56,928 nucleotides of DNA from an uncultured Lachnospiraceae bacterium. Lineage in GTDB: Bacteria; Bacillota; Clostridia; Lachnospirales; Lachnospiraceae. The notes below the pieces were generated by a model. That model had not been told where the DNA came from and searched no databases. It saw nothing but the letters and a program-made list of their open reading frames with translations. The translations under genes were made by a program, and so were the position numbers. The stretch lies in assembly GCA_910578085.1 (NCBI GenBank), contig CAJTPM010000024.1, forward strand, positions 1 to 56,928, given 5' to 3'. Positions 34,159 through 43,126 of this stretch are shown one piece after another (the stretch's first letter is position 1; each line of letters starts with the position of its first letter).

Positions 34159-34809
34159 ATGTACAGCAAGAAAAAATGGATATTCATAACGACCGTTATG
34201 ATAACGATGCTATTGGGGATAACCGGCTGTGGGAAAAGTACAGAAGAAGCAGACCAGGCAGGAAATTCTGCGGTGACGGCGGAAGATCTGCCGACGTCTG
34301 AAGAGAGGGACAATGGAGCGGTACCGGAAGCGGAGGATATGCAGGGGAAAAATCCAGAAGGAGGCGATGGTGAACAGGCAGCCTCGCAGGATACGGAACT
34401 GTTCTCGGACTTAACAGGGGATGGAGAAAACGTACCGGGTTCAGCGCAGGGAGAAAGTACGTTTCATTATATCAATGAGGACAAGGATCTGTATGGTGAT
34501 ATATGGGAAGTCGGAGAAGGGAAGTTTACGGTGACGGAAATTTATAATGAGAAAATGGAGGACGGTTCCCAGATTATGACGTCACTGGCCGAAGGAGCAG
34601 CAGGTGAGGCACCGAAAATCACGGTCACATATGACGAAAATACGAAATTCATCAGGCAGACGATCCGGGACGGCGGTGCAAGCCACGAGGAGAAGGAAGC
34701 GTCTGCGGCGGATCTAGAGAAAGGCCTTACAGCCGAGATGAACGGCAGCTACGAGGGCGATGTGTTTCATGCTACGGAAATCCTGATCGTGGAGGTTATT
34801 CTGGATTAA
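34159..34809 (+). CDS. Small lipoprotein with DUF5666-like domain, paralogue 2
   Basis: 216 residues from ATG 34159, preceded by GGAGAAAG; an in-frame ATG at 34147 overlaps this ribosome site. Lipobox GITGC, acidic tether, then the same domain as the gene before it: ITVTYDENTKFIRQTIRDGG, SAADLEKGLTAEMNGSYEG and ILIVEVIL. It is a tandem duplicate, with a longer middle region (~85-140, HYINEDKDLYGDIWEVGEG). Function unknown; probably in the same transcript. Confidence 0.75.
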   Translation: MYSKKKWIFITTVMITMLLGITGCGKSTEEADQAGNSAVTAEDLPTSEERDNGAVPEAEDMQGKNPEGGDGEQAASQDTELFSDLTGDGENVPGSAQGESTFHYINEDKDLYGDIWEVGEGKFTVTEIYNEKMEDGSQIMTSLAEGAAGEAPKITVTYDENTKFIRQTIRDGGASHEEKEASAADLEKGLTAEMNGSYEGDVFHATEILIVEVILD

Positions 34810-34969
34810 AGAGTATCCGTATGCCATTGTGAGAGGAAGCGGATTAAAACAGGTTATGGCAGTTCGCAGTATCACAGGCAGGCGTAAATTTCATAAGCTG
34901 ACGAGCAGTTGTACAGCAAGCAGTATATATTAATCAGCGCAAAATCAGCGAAAAAACAGAGAGGTGACT

Positions 34970-37333
34970 ATGAACAAATTAAAAAAATGGGCGGCATTAC
35001 TTTGCTCGGTAATCATAACGGCATCCTTTCTGACGGGCTGCGGCGGCGGGGGAGGTGAAGAAAACGCCCCCGGACCGCAGCCGGAGAAGGAGGAAAAGAA
35101 TACTGCGGCCGCGCAGGAGGAGGATACGGAGAAAAGCATGGGGCGTTATCTGGAAAAGGAGATGACGCTGCCGGAGGAGATCAGTGAGATGGTGCCGTAC
35201 CCGATTCCCTATATCAGGAAACTGGAAAACGGCGATCTGATGTTGACGGAAAAAACGGCGGGCAATTATATTTCTTCGGATGACGGCGAAACCTGGAAGT
35301 CTGCCGGGAATCCCTGGAAAGAGGTCGGGGATAAGCTCTATGTGACAGATATGGCGGTCTCTCCTGCCGGAGCCGTAGCGATGATCGGTATGCTTTCTGG
35401 CGGTGCTGGGGCATCAGAGACCGGCGGGACAACGGAACTGGACTGGCAGTATTACTATTATGACGCGGAAGGCAATGAAATAAAACTGGAACTGCCGGAC
35501 ATCAGTCTCAGAAGCTTTGCCTTCGACAACCAGAACCGGCTGTACGGTTTTGCGGGCGGCGGAGAAGTTTACCGGATCGATCCGGAGGCGGGGACAAAAA
35601 AGGAACTGTTCACGGCGGACGGTACAGTGGATTTTGCCTGCTTTACGGACAAATATGTGGTCGGCGTCACAACGAGAAGCGCCGCCGTGGTGTACGATAT
35701 TGAACAGGATATCATGCTGGACACGGACGAAGTGCTGCAGAGTTTTATCGAAGAGAATCTGGGGCTTTCCATCGGCGGCACTGATGTGGGGCACAGCGTC
35801 GTTCTGACGGCGGGAGAGAAAGAAGATATCATTTATTTTGCCTTTGACGGCGGTCTGTACCGGCATGTGGTCGGCGGCACGGCCATCGAGCAGATCATCG
35901 ACGGGACGACTTCCAGCTTCGGGGATCCCAGTGTGATGCTGATGGATATGGTGATGCTGCCGGACAATGAGTTTGCGGTGCTTTACACCGGTATGAAGCT
36001 GTATCGGTATACCTATGATCCCAATGTGCCTACGGTGCCGGATGAACAGATTAAGATATACAGCCTTCTGGAGAATACGACGATCAGGCAGGCTGTCAGC
36101 ATGTTCCAGAAAGCCCATCAGGACGTGTATATCCGCTATGAGATCGGTATGTCCGGGGACGACAGCGTGACGAGGGAGGATGCGATACGTAACCTCAACA
36201 CAAAACTGATGTCCGGGGAAGGGCCGGATGTCCTGCTGCTTGACGGGCTGCCCCAGGCATCCTATGAGGAAAAAGGAATTCTGGCGGACTTAAGCGGCAT
36301 AGCGGAAGGCATGACAGGGGAAGCGGCGCTGTTTCCGAATATTGTGGAAGCCTGCAGAAAAGACGGAAAGCTCTACGCGCTGCCCATCAATATACAGCTT
36401 CCGTTGATAGCGGGGCGGCCGGAAGATGTGGAGAGGGTGAAGGATCTGGATTCCCTGGCGGCGACGCTGGAAGAGATCAGAGAGAAAAACCCAGAGGGCA
36501 GCCTATTGTATGTACGGACGCCGGAACAGCTCTTATATATCCTGAGCCTGAGCAGTTCGGCGGCATGGACGGATGAAAAAGGAAATATCGACGAAAAAGC
36601 GCTGGAGGAGTTCCTGACAGCGGCAAAGCGGATCTGGCAGGCGGAAGTTTCCGGTGTGACGGAGGAAGATCTGGGGGTGAGCGAGAGCGGCTACGGTACG
36701 TTGAATGATGAATATAAGCAATATTATGGGAATATTTCCGGCGGCGCGGAACTCGTTATAATGGATATGCAGAAGTTTGCGATGGGAAGAGTCCGCGGTG
36801 TGGATTGGGAGTACGATATGCTGACCACCCTGGACGAACAGGAGGAAGATTTTGATTTTGATGTCTGGAACGGACAGGTGGACAACGGTTTTATCACGAA
36901 TACGCTTGTTGGAATTTCGGCGAATTCCACAGACAATGAACTGGCAGTAGAATTTTACAGATACCTGTTCGGGAAGGAGCTGCAGGATATTGATATGCTC
37001 GACGGGATGACAGTGAACATGGCATCCTTTGAGGGATTGAAGAAAAACCCCAGAGAGGGACTGGTGGAAGGGGCAGACGAGAGAGCTGCAGGCTCCATAG
37101 GCTCTGGTACGCCGGATGGAAAGTCCTTCAGCATCGAACTGCTGTGGCCCACGGAGGAGGAATTTGAGAGGCTGAAAGAAATCGTGAGTTCCGTCTCCGG
37201 CATCAGCACCGGGGATACGGTGATCGAGGATACGGTCTTTGAGGTCGGCGCGAGAGTTCTGGAGGGCGGAACAACGCCCCAGGAAGCGGTGCAGGAGATC
37301 GTGAAGAAGTCGGCTATTTATCTGGCAGAGTGA
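34970..37333 (+). CDS. Lipoprotein: beta-propeller-like domain fused to family-1 solute-binding domain, paralogue 1
   Basis: 787 residues from ATG 34970 (GAGGTG upstream). Lipobox LTGC, then a Gly/Glu-rich tether. Residues ~55-355 show propeller-like repeats: an Asp-box SSDDGETWKS near 98, then FAFDNQNRLYGFAGGGEVYRID, IYFAFDGGLYRHVVGG and LPDNEFAVLYTGMKLYRYTYD. From ~360 a solute-binding fold starts (IKIYSLLENTTIRQAVSMFQ), with MSGEGPDVLLLDGLP, YALPINIQLPLIAG and the C-terminal AIYLAE shared by all three paralogues. Normal family-1 binding proteins are near 450 residues, so the N-terminal half is an addition. Closest in sequence to the gene at 44114. Ligand unknown. Confidence 0.8.
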   Translation: MNKLKKWAALLCSVIITASFLTGCGGGGGEENAPGPQPEKEEKNTAAAQEEDTEKSMGRYLEKEMTLPEEISEMVPYPIPYIRKLENGDLMLTEKTAGNYISSDDGETWKSAGNPWKEVGDKLYVTDMAVSPAGAVAMIGMLSGGAGASETGGTTELDWQYYYYDAEGNEIKLELPDISLRSFAFDNQNRLYGFAGGGEVYRIDPEAGTKKELFTADGTVDFACFTDKYVVGVTTRSAAVVYDIEQDIMLDTDEVLQSFIEENLGLSIGGTDVGHSVVLTAGEKEDIIYFAFDGGLYRHVVGGTAIEQIIDGTTSSFGDPSVMLMDMVMLPDNEFAVLYTGMKLYRYTYDPNVPTVPDEQIKIYSLLENTTIRQAVSMFQKAHQDVYIRYEIGMSGDDSVTREDAIRNLNTKLMSGEGPDVLLLDGLPQASYEEKGILADLSGIAEGMTGEAALFPNIVEACRKDGKLYALPINIQLPLIAGRPEDVERVKDLDSLAATLEEIREKNPEGSLLYVRTPEQLLYILSLSSSAAWTDEKGNIDEKALEEFLTAAKRIWQAEVSGVTEEDLGVSESGYGTLNDEYKQYYGNISGGAELVIMDMQKFAMGRVRGVDWEYDMLTTLDEQEEDFDFDVWNGQVDNGFITNTLVGISANSTDNELAVEFYRYLFGKELQDIDMLDGMTVNMASFEGLKKNPREGLVEGADERAAGSIGSGTPDGKSFSIELLWPTEEEFERLKEIVSSVSGISTGDTVIEDTVFEVGARVLEGGTTPQEAVQEIVKKSAIYLAE

Positions 37334-37395
37334 CGAGAAGGCACTGGTTCCATGCAGTGACATTCTTTTGCATAGGAAGTTGCTCCGGATTTTTT

Positions 37396-37434
37396 GAGTT
37401 CGCGGAGCGAACTCGCAATGCGAGCGTAGCTCGC
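37396..37434. repeat. Two adjacent REP-like hairpins
   Basis: GAGTTCGC/GCGAACTC (37396-37414) and GCGAGC/GCTCGC (37420-37434), the second followed by TATTTTA. They lie past the propeller/SBP gene, before the terminator at 37451. Confidence 0.5.
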
Positions 37435-37450
37435 TATTTTACAGATAAGA

Positions 37451-37490
37451 AAGAGCAGCCTGCTGCGAGTGCAGAGGGGCTGCTCTTTCC
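37451..37490. terminator. Terminator between convergent genes
   Basis: AAGAGCAGCC (37451-37460) pairs with GGCTGCTCTT (37478-37487), 17-nt loop; an A-rich stretch precedes and TTTCC follows. It may serve both the + lipoprotein operon and the - anti-sigma operon. Confidence 0.65.
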
Positions 37491-37554
37491 TGCCATATCG
37501 GGAAAAGTTTTCACTAGATGACATGGGGGAATTGCTGCAAAGTATCCGTCTGAT

Positions 37555-38481
37555 TCAGTGTCTGTCGAGGATGGAAGTATCATCGGTATACTGTCCTGTC
37601 TGATAATCAAACAGAAGAATTTGATAAGGTTCTTCTAAGGAGATCCATATCTCGAAATCTCTGCTTTCCAAATCTCCGTCGGTGATGATCTGATCGTTAA
37701 AGGTCCAGAAAGTTGCATTCTCACCGATGACGGAATGCACACAAAAGCGGATACCTTCCGTGCCGTCTGCCGTTTCGATTCCGCCGGTATAGGACAATGC
37801 ATCTCTGTTTCTGTCCAGTTCCGGAAAACGGTCATATATTTCGTTTTCCAGTTCTATCATTTTTTCATTATGGTAGTGTTTCCAGTTATACAGCTCTCTT
37901 CTGTCATATTCCGGACAGGCAAGATAGGCGGTTTTGCCTTTCATATCGGGAACAGTCAGGTTGAATTCCCCTTTTTCCGCCTGGAAGGGAAGCGTCTCAG
38001 CAGCGTATACAAGAATATTTACCTCGTTTTTATCTTCTTCGCTTTGCTGCCATTCCACGCGGGTGACACGGCAGGAAGCTAGATTGACCGTGCCGCTTAT
38101 CGTGAGGCGGTCCGTTTCCTCGTCGTAGGAAAGTTTTTCTGCGCTTATCTCTATCTCGTGTGTGGACAGGGGTTTGCCGATTACAAAAACTTTCACAAAA
38201 ATGGACAGTGTAAATAATAAAAGAAGGCTCAGAGCAGCCCCAAGGGCAATTTTCAGCGTCCGGGTACGGCGTCTTATTTTTTTAAATCCGTCGAGGACAA
38301 TCCGTTCTTTCACTTCCGTTTCGGAGGTCCAATCTTCTTTCATCTCAAGATAAGTTTTATGACATGCCTCGCATTCCGCTAAATGTTCCTGTACCGTATT
38401 TGTTCCCGTTTCGCTTAATATTTCGTCGATATAGCCGGGAAGCAGATCTCTGATGATGTCGCAGGGAAAATTGTTATTCAT
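37555..38481 (-). CDS. Anti-sigma factor with zinc-finger N terminus
   Basis: 308 residues from ATG 38481 (MNNNFPCDIIRDLLP), preceded by AAAGGAGC; it overlaps the sigma gene by 8 nt. The ZAS/zf-HC2 motif is visible (HLAECEAC, His and two Cys). One membrane segment ~75-98 (LGAALSLLLLFTLSIFVKVF) is followed by a ~200-residue outside domain that I do not recognise. It should hold the partner sigma factor at the membrane until a signal arrives. Confidence 0.85.
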   Translation of the reverse strand: MNNNFPCDIIRDLLPGYIDEILSETGTNTVQEHLAECEACHKTYLEMKEDWTSETEVKERIVLDGFKKIRRRTRTLKIALGAALSLLLLFTLSIFVKVFVIGKPLSTHEIEISAEKLSYDEETDRLTISGTVNLASCRVTRVEWQQSEEDKNEVNILVYAAETLPFQAEKGEFNLTVPDMKGKTAYLACPEYDRRELYNWKHYHNEKMIELENEIYDRFPELDRNRDALSYTGGIETADGTEGIRFCVHSVIGENATFWTFNDQIITDGDLESRDFEIWISLEEPYQILLFDYQTGQYTDDTSILDRH

Positions 38482-38983
38482 AGGTGTTAAGCTCCTTTCT
38501 GAGTTTTTGTTTTGCACGATAGAAAACAGTTCGGCTCCAGTTTTCGCTCTTTCCGTAGATTTCACCTATTTCACGGAAAGAAAGTTCGCCTGTGATCCGG
38601 TATAAGACAACGCCTCTTTCCGGCTCGTTCAGGTGGTGGACTGCCCGGTAAAGTTCCAGCCTGCTTTCTTTTTTGAGAACACTGGTTTCTCCGTCCGGCG
38701 CGGAACTATCAGGAAAGCAGTCATTCAGTTCCACCGCTTCCATGTGCTTCTTCCTGCGAAGTTCCTGGTATAAAATGTGTTTTGCAATCTGACAGAGCCA
38801 CACGGATAACTTGCAGGAGCCGTCATAACGCGAAATGGAAGCAGTTGCCCGCAGGAATGTCTCCTGCATGAGCTCCTCGGACCATTCCGCATCGCGTGTG
38901 TGGGAATACAGGAAGCGATAAACCAGATTCGCATACTCCTGATAGATGAAACCTATGTCAGTGTCTTTGCAGCGTTTATGCAC
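38474..38983 (-). CDS. ECF-type RNA polymerase sigma factor
   Basis: 169 residues. Region 2 (YQEYANLVYRFLYSHTRDAEWSEELMQETF) and region 4 (LNEPERGVVLYRITGELSFREIGEIYGKSENWSRTV) are both present. ATG 38983 follows the strong site AAGGAGGTGG. It is co-transcribed with its anti-sigma gene. The 500-bp gap upstream contains no recognised ECF-type promoter; it does hold a + strand promoter at 39164. The target genes are unknown. Confidence 0.92.
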   Translation of the reverse strand: MHKRCKDTDIGFIYQEYANLVYRFLYSHTRDAEWSEELMQETFLRATASISRYDGSCKLSVWLCQIAKHILYQELRRKKHMEAVELNDCFPDSSAPDGETSVLKKESRLELYRAVHHLNEPERGVVLYRITGELSFREIGEIYGKSENWSRTVFYRAKQKLRKELNTYE

Positions 38984-39163
38984 TTTACCACCTCCTTTCG
39001 ATCGGGTAGTATTTTTATCAGTACCTGTGCTTTTTTATATTTTTTTGTGGGAAAAACGACAGGTAATCATAACACACTTTGCTGCCACCTATCTCTTATA
39101 TCACAAAAACGGAGGGTTTGTTACAGGAGAGAGCAAAGTTTTTTGGTAAATGGAACTTTATGC

Positions 39164-39223
39164 TTGCAGGAACTATCATTCCGTGTTATAGTCATGAAAA
39201 GCAGAAATATTTTCATAACTATA
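39164..39223 (+). promoter_or_regulatory. Promoter with hairpin over the start point, upstream of the Rpn-type gene
   Basis: TTGCAG (39164-39169), 17-bp spacer, extended -10 TGT-TATAGT (39187-39192). TATAGTCATGAAAA (39187-39200) pairs with TTTTCATAACTATA (39210-39223), 13 of 14. About 260 nt of leader follow before the gene, with no convincing ORF. Confidence 0.5.
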
Positions 39224-39486
39224 GTCGTTCTATCAGACTTCGATTAACGGTGTTTTGCCGTATCATGCCGAAAGGCGTTCTTGAGAATCCTGCTTTGAAA
39301 TTCACAATCTATCAAATGAAAAAGCAGGAGAAAAGACGCTATGAAAAGCCGTGCAGGATCAGTGAAAGGAAACAGCCCGGCAGGTCAGGTAGTATCGGTG
39401 AAAGAAAGCAATTTCGGACCGACAGCATCTGTAAAGCGAAGAGACAGAACTTTGACACTTTCTCCTGCTGGAAAGGAGAAAGAAAC

Positions 39487-40356
39487 ATGTCGAATGTAAC
39501 GAGAAACCACAAGGACAATGTATTTTGTTTGCTGTACAGGGACAGAAAGAATTTACTTTCACTGTACAACGCGATGAATGGTACGTCTTATGAGAAGGAG
39601 GAAGAACTGGAAGTCGTAACACTGGATGAGGCGATCTGTATGAAGATAAGGAATGATGCAGCTTTTGTGATCGATTCCAGACTGAATCTGTATGAACAGC
39701 AGGCGAGTGTTAATCTGAACATGCCGCTGCGAGACCTGTATTATGTCACGGAAGAACTGAAAAAGATTGCGCCGCCTGGGAGGCTGCATCAACGGACGAG
39801 AGTAAGGGTTCCTGCACCGCATTTTGTAACCTTTTATAATGGAACAGAGAAGCAGCCGGAGAGGCAGGTCTATAAGCTTTCTGATGCGTTTAACAGGGAG
39901 GAAACAGATCCGGAACTGGAATTGAGGGTGACAGTTATCAATATCAATCCGGGATGTAACAGGGAATTGCTTGATAAATGCGAGAGTCTGAAAGGATATA
40001 TGGTATTTGTGGAGAAAGTTCGTGCAGGGAGAGATGCAGCTTTGTCTCTGGAGGAGGCGGTGCATCAGGCGGTGGAGGAATGCATTTCCGAAGGCATTCT
40101 TGCGGGATTTTTCAGGGAGCACAGAGAGGAGATTTTGGAAATGGGAGTTTATGAGTTTGACCAGGAACTGTATGATAGGGTTCTGCGGGAGGACGGAGAG
40201 GCAATCGGTAAAGAGATCGGAAGAGAAGAAAAAGCCCTGGAAGATATAAAAAGCTTGATGGAGACGCTTAAATTGCCGGAAGAACAGGCAATGGATGCAT
40301 TGAAAGTGCCGGAAGCAGAACGGATAAAATACAGGGAGCGGTTAACAGAGAATTGA
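39487..40356 (+). CDS. Rpn/PD-(D/E)XK-nuclease family transposase-like protein
   Basis: 289 residues from ATG 39487, preceded by GGAAAGGAG; the open frame extends to 39079 without family sequence. The family core is clear: KDNVFCLLYRDRKNLLSLYN, then VIDSRLNLYEQQASVNLNMP and PAPHFVTFYNGTEKQPE. The C-terminal part is acidic and helical. Such genes are multicopy in Lachnospiraceae and are named recombination-promoting nuclease / putative transposase. Terminal inverted repeats were not found. It lies between two operons of the regulator-box regulon. Confidence 0.85.
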   Translation: MSNVTRNHKDNVFCLLYRDRKNLLSLYNAMNGTSYEKEEELEVVTLDEAICMKIRNDAAFVIDSRLNLYEQQASVNLNMPLRDLYYVTEELKKIAPPGRLHQRTRVRVPAPHFVTFYNGTEKQPERQVYKLSDAFNREETDPELELRVTVININPGCNRELLDKCESLKGYMVFVEKVRAGRDAALSLEEAVHQAVEECISEGILAGFFREHREEILEMGVYEFDQELYDRVLREDGEAIGKEIGREEKALEDIKSLMETLKLPEEQAMDALKVPEAERIKYRERLTEN

Positions 40357-40478
40357 TTCCCACGGACAATGGGAAAATAGCCATATTTTCAATGGATATT
40401 TGAGGAATGCTGCGGGGTATTTCATTGCTCAATCAATATAAGATGCAGACGAAAAAAGGGGCTGGCGTAAAAGCAGAG

Positions 40479-40508
40479 GAACACTCTGTAGAGCGGCAGT
40501 TCTTTTTT
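40479..40508 (+). terminator. Weak terminator before regulator box copy 3
   Basis: GAAC, CTCT, GT, AGAG, GTTC, then TTTTTT. The stem is short and interrupted; the U-run is good. Confidence 0.35.
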
Positions 40509-40518
40509 ATTGTATAGC

Positions 40519-40552
40519 TTTAGAGATTTTTTAGAGATTCGTCTGCTATGCT
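40519..40552 (+). promoter_or_regulatory. Response-regulator box, copy 3
   Basis: TTTAGAGATTT then TTTAGAGATTC (40519-40540), 6 bp, -10 TATGCT (40547-40552). Same geometry as copies 1, 2 and 4. Confidence 0.8.
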
Positions 40553-40580
40553 ATAAGGTAAAGCAGGAGGATAGCGGGAA

Positions 40581-43049
40581 ATGGTTTTTAAGAGGAGAGA
40601 CGAAAAAAGGGAAACGGTAAGAAATAGAGAAAGAATCATGAGCGGAAAGATAAACGGACATGGAAACATAAACAAAAAAATAACAGCTGCTTTGCTCTGT
40701 GTAAGTCTTTTTTTCCTGACAGGCTGTGGAAACGGGCAGGCAGAAGAAGTGCAGAAAGGGACGGAAAGCACAGAAAATTCGGGCGGTATGGGCAGGTATG
40801 TGGAAGAGATTCTGGAGCTGCCTGAGGAGATCAACCGCAACGGCGGCTTAAATATGCTTTCCGACGGCTCCATGACGATCATCAGTTTTAACAGCGGGCT
40901 GTGGCGTTCTATAAATGGCGGAGTAAGCTGGCAGAAAGAAGAGACGGAGTTTTTTCCGATGATGCAGAATGTTTATGCGCTGTCGGCGGTGATGGCGCCT
41001 GATGGAACTGTGGCGGTGACCTGTTCCGGGGAGATGCCGGAGGCGGCAAAACAGGCGCTTGCGGATCCTCTGCCGGAAGACTGGGCAGGAAATTACTGTA
41101 TTTTCGTGTCACCAGAAGGGGGCGTGAAGGTGGTGGATTTTGGCTTTACGCAGGAGGACGGGAGCTGTCTTGCCACACTGCAGTTTCAGGAGGACGGCAG
41201 GCTGTTTGGCGGTGATATGAATGGGAAAATCTATGAGATCGATATAGAACATGAGAGTCTGAAAGAGTTGTTTATGATGGAACGGAAGGTCGGCTCCATC
41301 GGTTTTAACGGCAATACGCTGATGGCGGTGGGGATGGACGGCCTGTATCTGTATGATCTGGAAAAAGGAGAACTCCTGCCCCGGGATACGGTGGCGGATC
41401 AGTTCATCAAAAACGCACTGACGGAGGAGAGCGTGAGCTATACCGGCGGCGGGTATCCCCTGGTGGTGTTCGGCGGGGAGGATGCGGTGATCTATATTGC
41501 CTGCGTGGATGGGCTGTACCGGCATGCTCCAGGAGGAAGCACGGTGGAGCAGGTGATTGACGGTGCATTAAGCAGTCTGGGAGATCATAACACAATCTAT
41601 CTGGGAAGGGAACTGAGCCGGGATATGGCGGAAGGTTCTGAAAAGGACGGCAGCGGAGAAAAAGACAGCGCAGGAGCGTCAGAGGATGCCGCAGGCAGAG
41701 AGTTTCTTGTGCAGTTTGGGAGGATGCTTGCGCGTTATCGATTTGATGCGTCGATGCCTGCCATGCCGGATAAGGAGCTGCGGATCTATTCACTGGAGGA
41801 TCAGAGCAGTGTTCGCAAAGCGGCGACCATCTGGAAAAAAGAACATACCGACATGTATGTCAGGTATGAGGTCGGCATGGACGGCGAGGACGGTGTGACG
41901 AAGGAGGATGCTATCAGAAAGTTAAACACCCGTATTCTGGCGGGTGATGGGCCGGATGTGATCATTCTGGACGGGCTGCCTGTGGATTCCTATATTGAGA
42001 AAGGGATGTTAGCGGATATCAGCGGATTACTGGAGAGTACGGACGGGGAGGAGGCGTTGTTTGCGAATCTGGTGGAGAGTTTCAGGGAAGAAAATGGGGC
42101 TGTCTACGGGATGCCCCTGTGCATTCAGGTGCCGTTGCTTGCAGGTGACACGAATGTCATAAATAGAATAGAAGATCTGGAGAGCTTTGCGGATGAGATG
42201 GAGGCGCTCAGACAGGAGTATCCGGAGGGCTGTCTGCTGGGAATTTGTGATGAGGAGACGATGCTCCGGCTGTTCGGTATGGTGTCATCTCCGGCCTGGA
42301 CGGATGAGTCCGGAGAGATCGATGGCGCTGCGGTGACGGAATTTTTGACGCAGGTAAAGCGGATCTATGATGCGGAACGAGCCGGGGCATCTGCTGCGGA
42401 TCTGGAAGTGCTGCAGAGAGAGGATGAGGAGCTGCGGGAGTACGGTATGGACGTCGTGGAAAATAATATACAGATCTGCAACAATGTGTTAAATATCAGG
42501 CGGGGCTATGCCAGACTTGCCTGCGGCTATGTGAACGGGATTCAGCTCTGTCTCGATAATGTGACGAGCGTGATCAGGCTGGAGGAGGCTATGCATTATA
42601 AGAGTTTTCCGGGACAGGAGAAAAATGTTTTTGTGCCGAAAACCATGGTGGGGCTGAATGTGAGATCCGAACAGAGAGCGGATGCGGAGGCGTTTATTCG
42701 CATGATGTTTTCCGGGGAAGCGCAGGAAAATATGTATGACGGATTTCCGGTGAACAGGGAGGCTTTCGCCGGATGGTTCGCCATGCTCCAGGGCGGCGAC
42801 TCTAACGGGAGCATGCTGTTGCCGAAAAAGGACGGCACGGAGGAGGAACTGGAACTTTTGTGGCCGGATGCAGGGGAAGAACGCGTCTTTACGGAGCTGG
42901 TGCAAAACCTTGATACACCCGTGGAAGAGAAAGCGTGGTTGGACAGTCTGGTCTGTGAGCTGGGGACAGAGGTGCTGGAGGAGCAGAGAAGTGTGGAGGA
43001 TGCCGTGGCGGAGATCGAGAAGAGGGCGGCGATCTATCTGGCGGAGTAA
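40581..43049 (+). CDS. Lipoprotein: beta-propeller-like domain fused to family-1 solute-binding domain, paralogue 2
   Basis: 822 residues from ATG 40581 (AGGAGG 10 nt upstream); ATG 40638 is an alternative that leaves a more usual signal peptide. Lipobox LTGC. The propeller-like part (~65-405) has SINGGVSWQKEE, GRLFGGDMNGKIYEID, IYIACVDGLYRHAPGG and an acidic insertion near 350-375. The solute-binding part (~410-822) has LRIYSLEDQSSVRKAATIW, AGDGPDVIILDGLP and the final AIYLAE. The most divergent of the three paralogues. It heads the operon with a MalF-type permease (43127) and paralogue 3, from regulator box copy 3. Confidence 0.8.
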   Translation: MVFKRRDEKRETVRNRERIMSGKINGHGNINKKITAALLCVSLFFLTGCGNGQAEEVQKGTESTENSGGMGRYVEEILELPEEINRNGGLNMLSDGSMTIISFNSGLWRSINGGVSWQKEETEFFPMMQNVYALSAVMAPDGTVAVTCSGEMPEAAKQALADPLPEDWAGNYCIFVSPEGGVKVVDFGFTQEDGSCLATLQFQEDGRLFGGDMNGKIYEIDIEHESLKELFMMERKVGSIGFNGNTLMAVGMDGLYLYDLEKGELLPRDTVADQFIKNALTEESVSYTGGGYPLVVFGGEDAVIYIACVDGLYRHAPGGSTVEQVIDGALSSLGDHNTIYLGRELSRDMAEGSEKDGSGEKDSAGASEDAAGREFLVQFGRMLARYRFDASMPAMPDKELRIYSLEDQSSVRKAATIWKKEHTDMYVRYEVGMDGEDGVTKEDAIRKLNTRILAGDGPDVIILDGLPVDSYIEKGMLADISGLLESTDGEEALFANLVESFREENGAVYGMPLCIQVPLLAGDTNVINRIEDLESFADEMEALRQEYPEGCLLGICDEETMLRLFGMVSSPAWTDESGEIDGAAVTEFLTQVKRIYDAERAGASAADLEVLQREDEELREYGMDVVENNIQICNNVLNIRRGYARLACGYVNGIQLCLDNVTSVIRLEEAMHYKSFPGQEKNVFVPKTMVGLNVRSEQRADAEAFIRMMFSGEAQENMYDGFPVNREAFAGWFAMLQGGDSNGSMLLPKKDGTEEELELLWPDAGEERVFTELVQNLDTPVEEKAWLDSLVCELGTEVLEEQRSVEDAVAEIEKRAAIYLAE

Positions 43050-43126
43050 GACTGCGAAGGATGTCAGAACATCGGTGAAGACAGGCGGAATTAAGAATTT
43101 GGAAATTCAGACAGACGGGAAGAAAA

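Noticed and set aside
39079..39486. N-terminal 136-residue extension of the Rpn-type protein
   Set aside because: The extension contains the promoter and hairpin, has no family sequence, and a strong ribosome site precedes the ATG at 39487.
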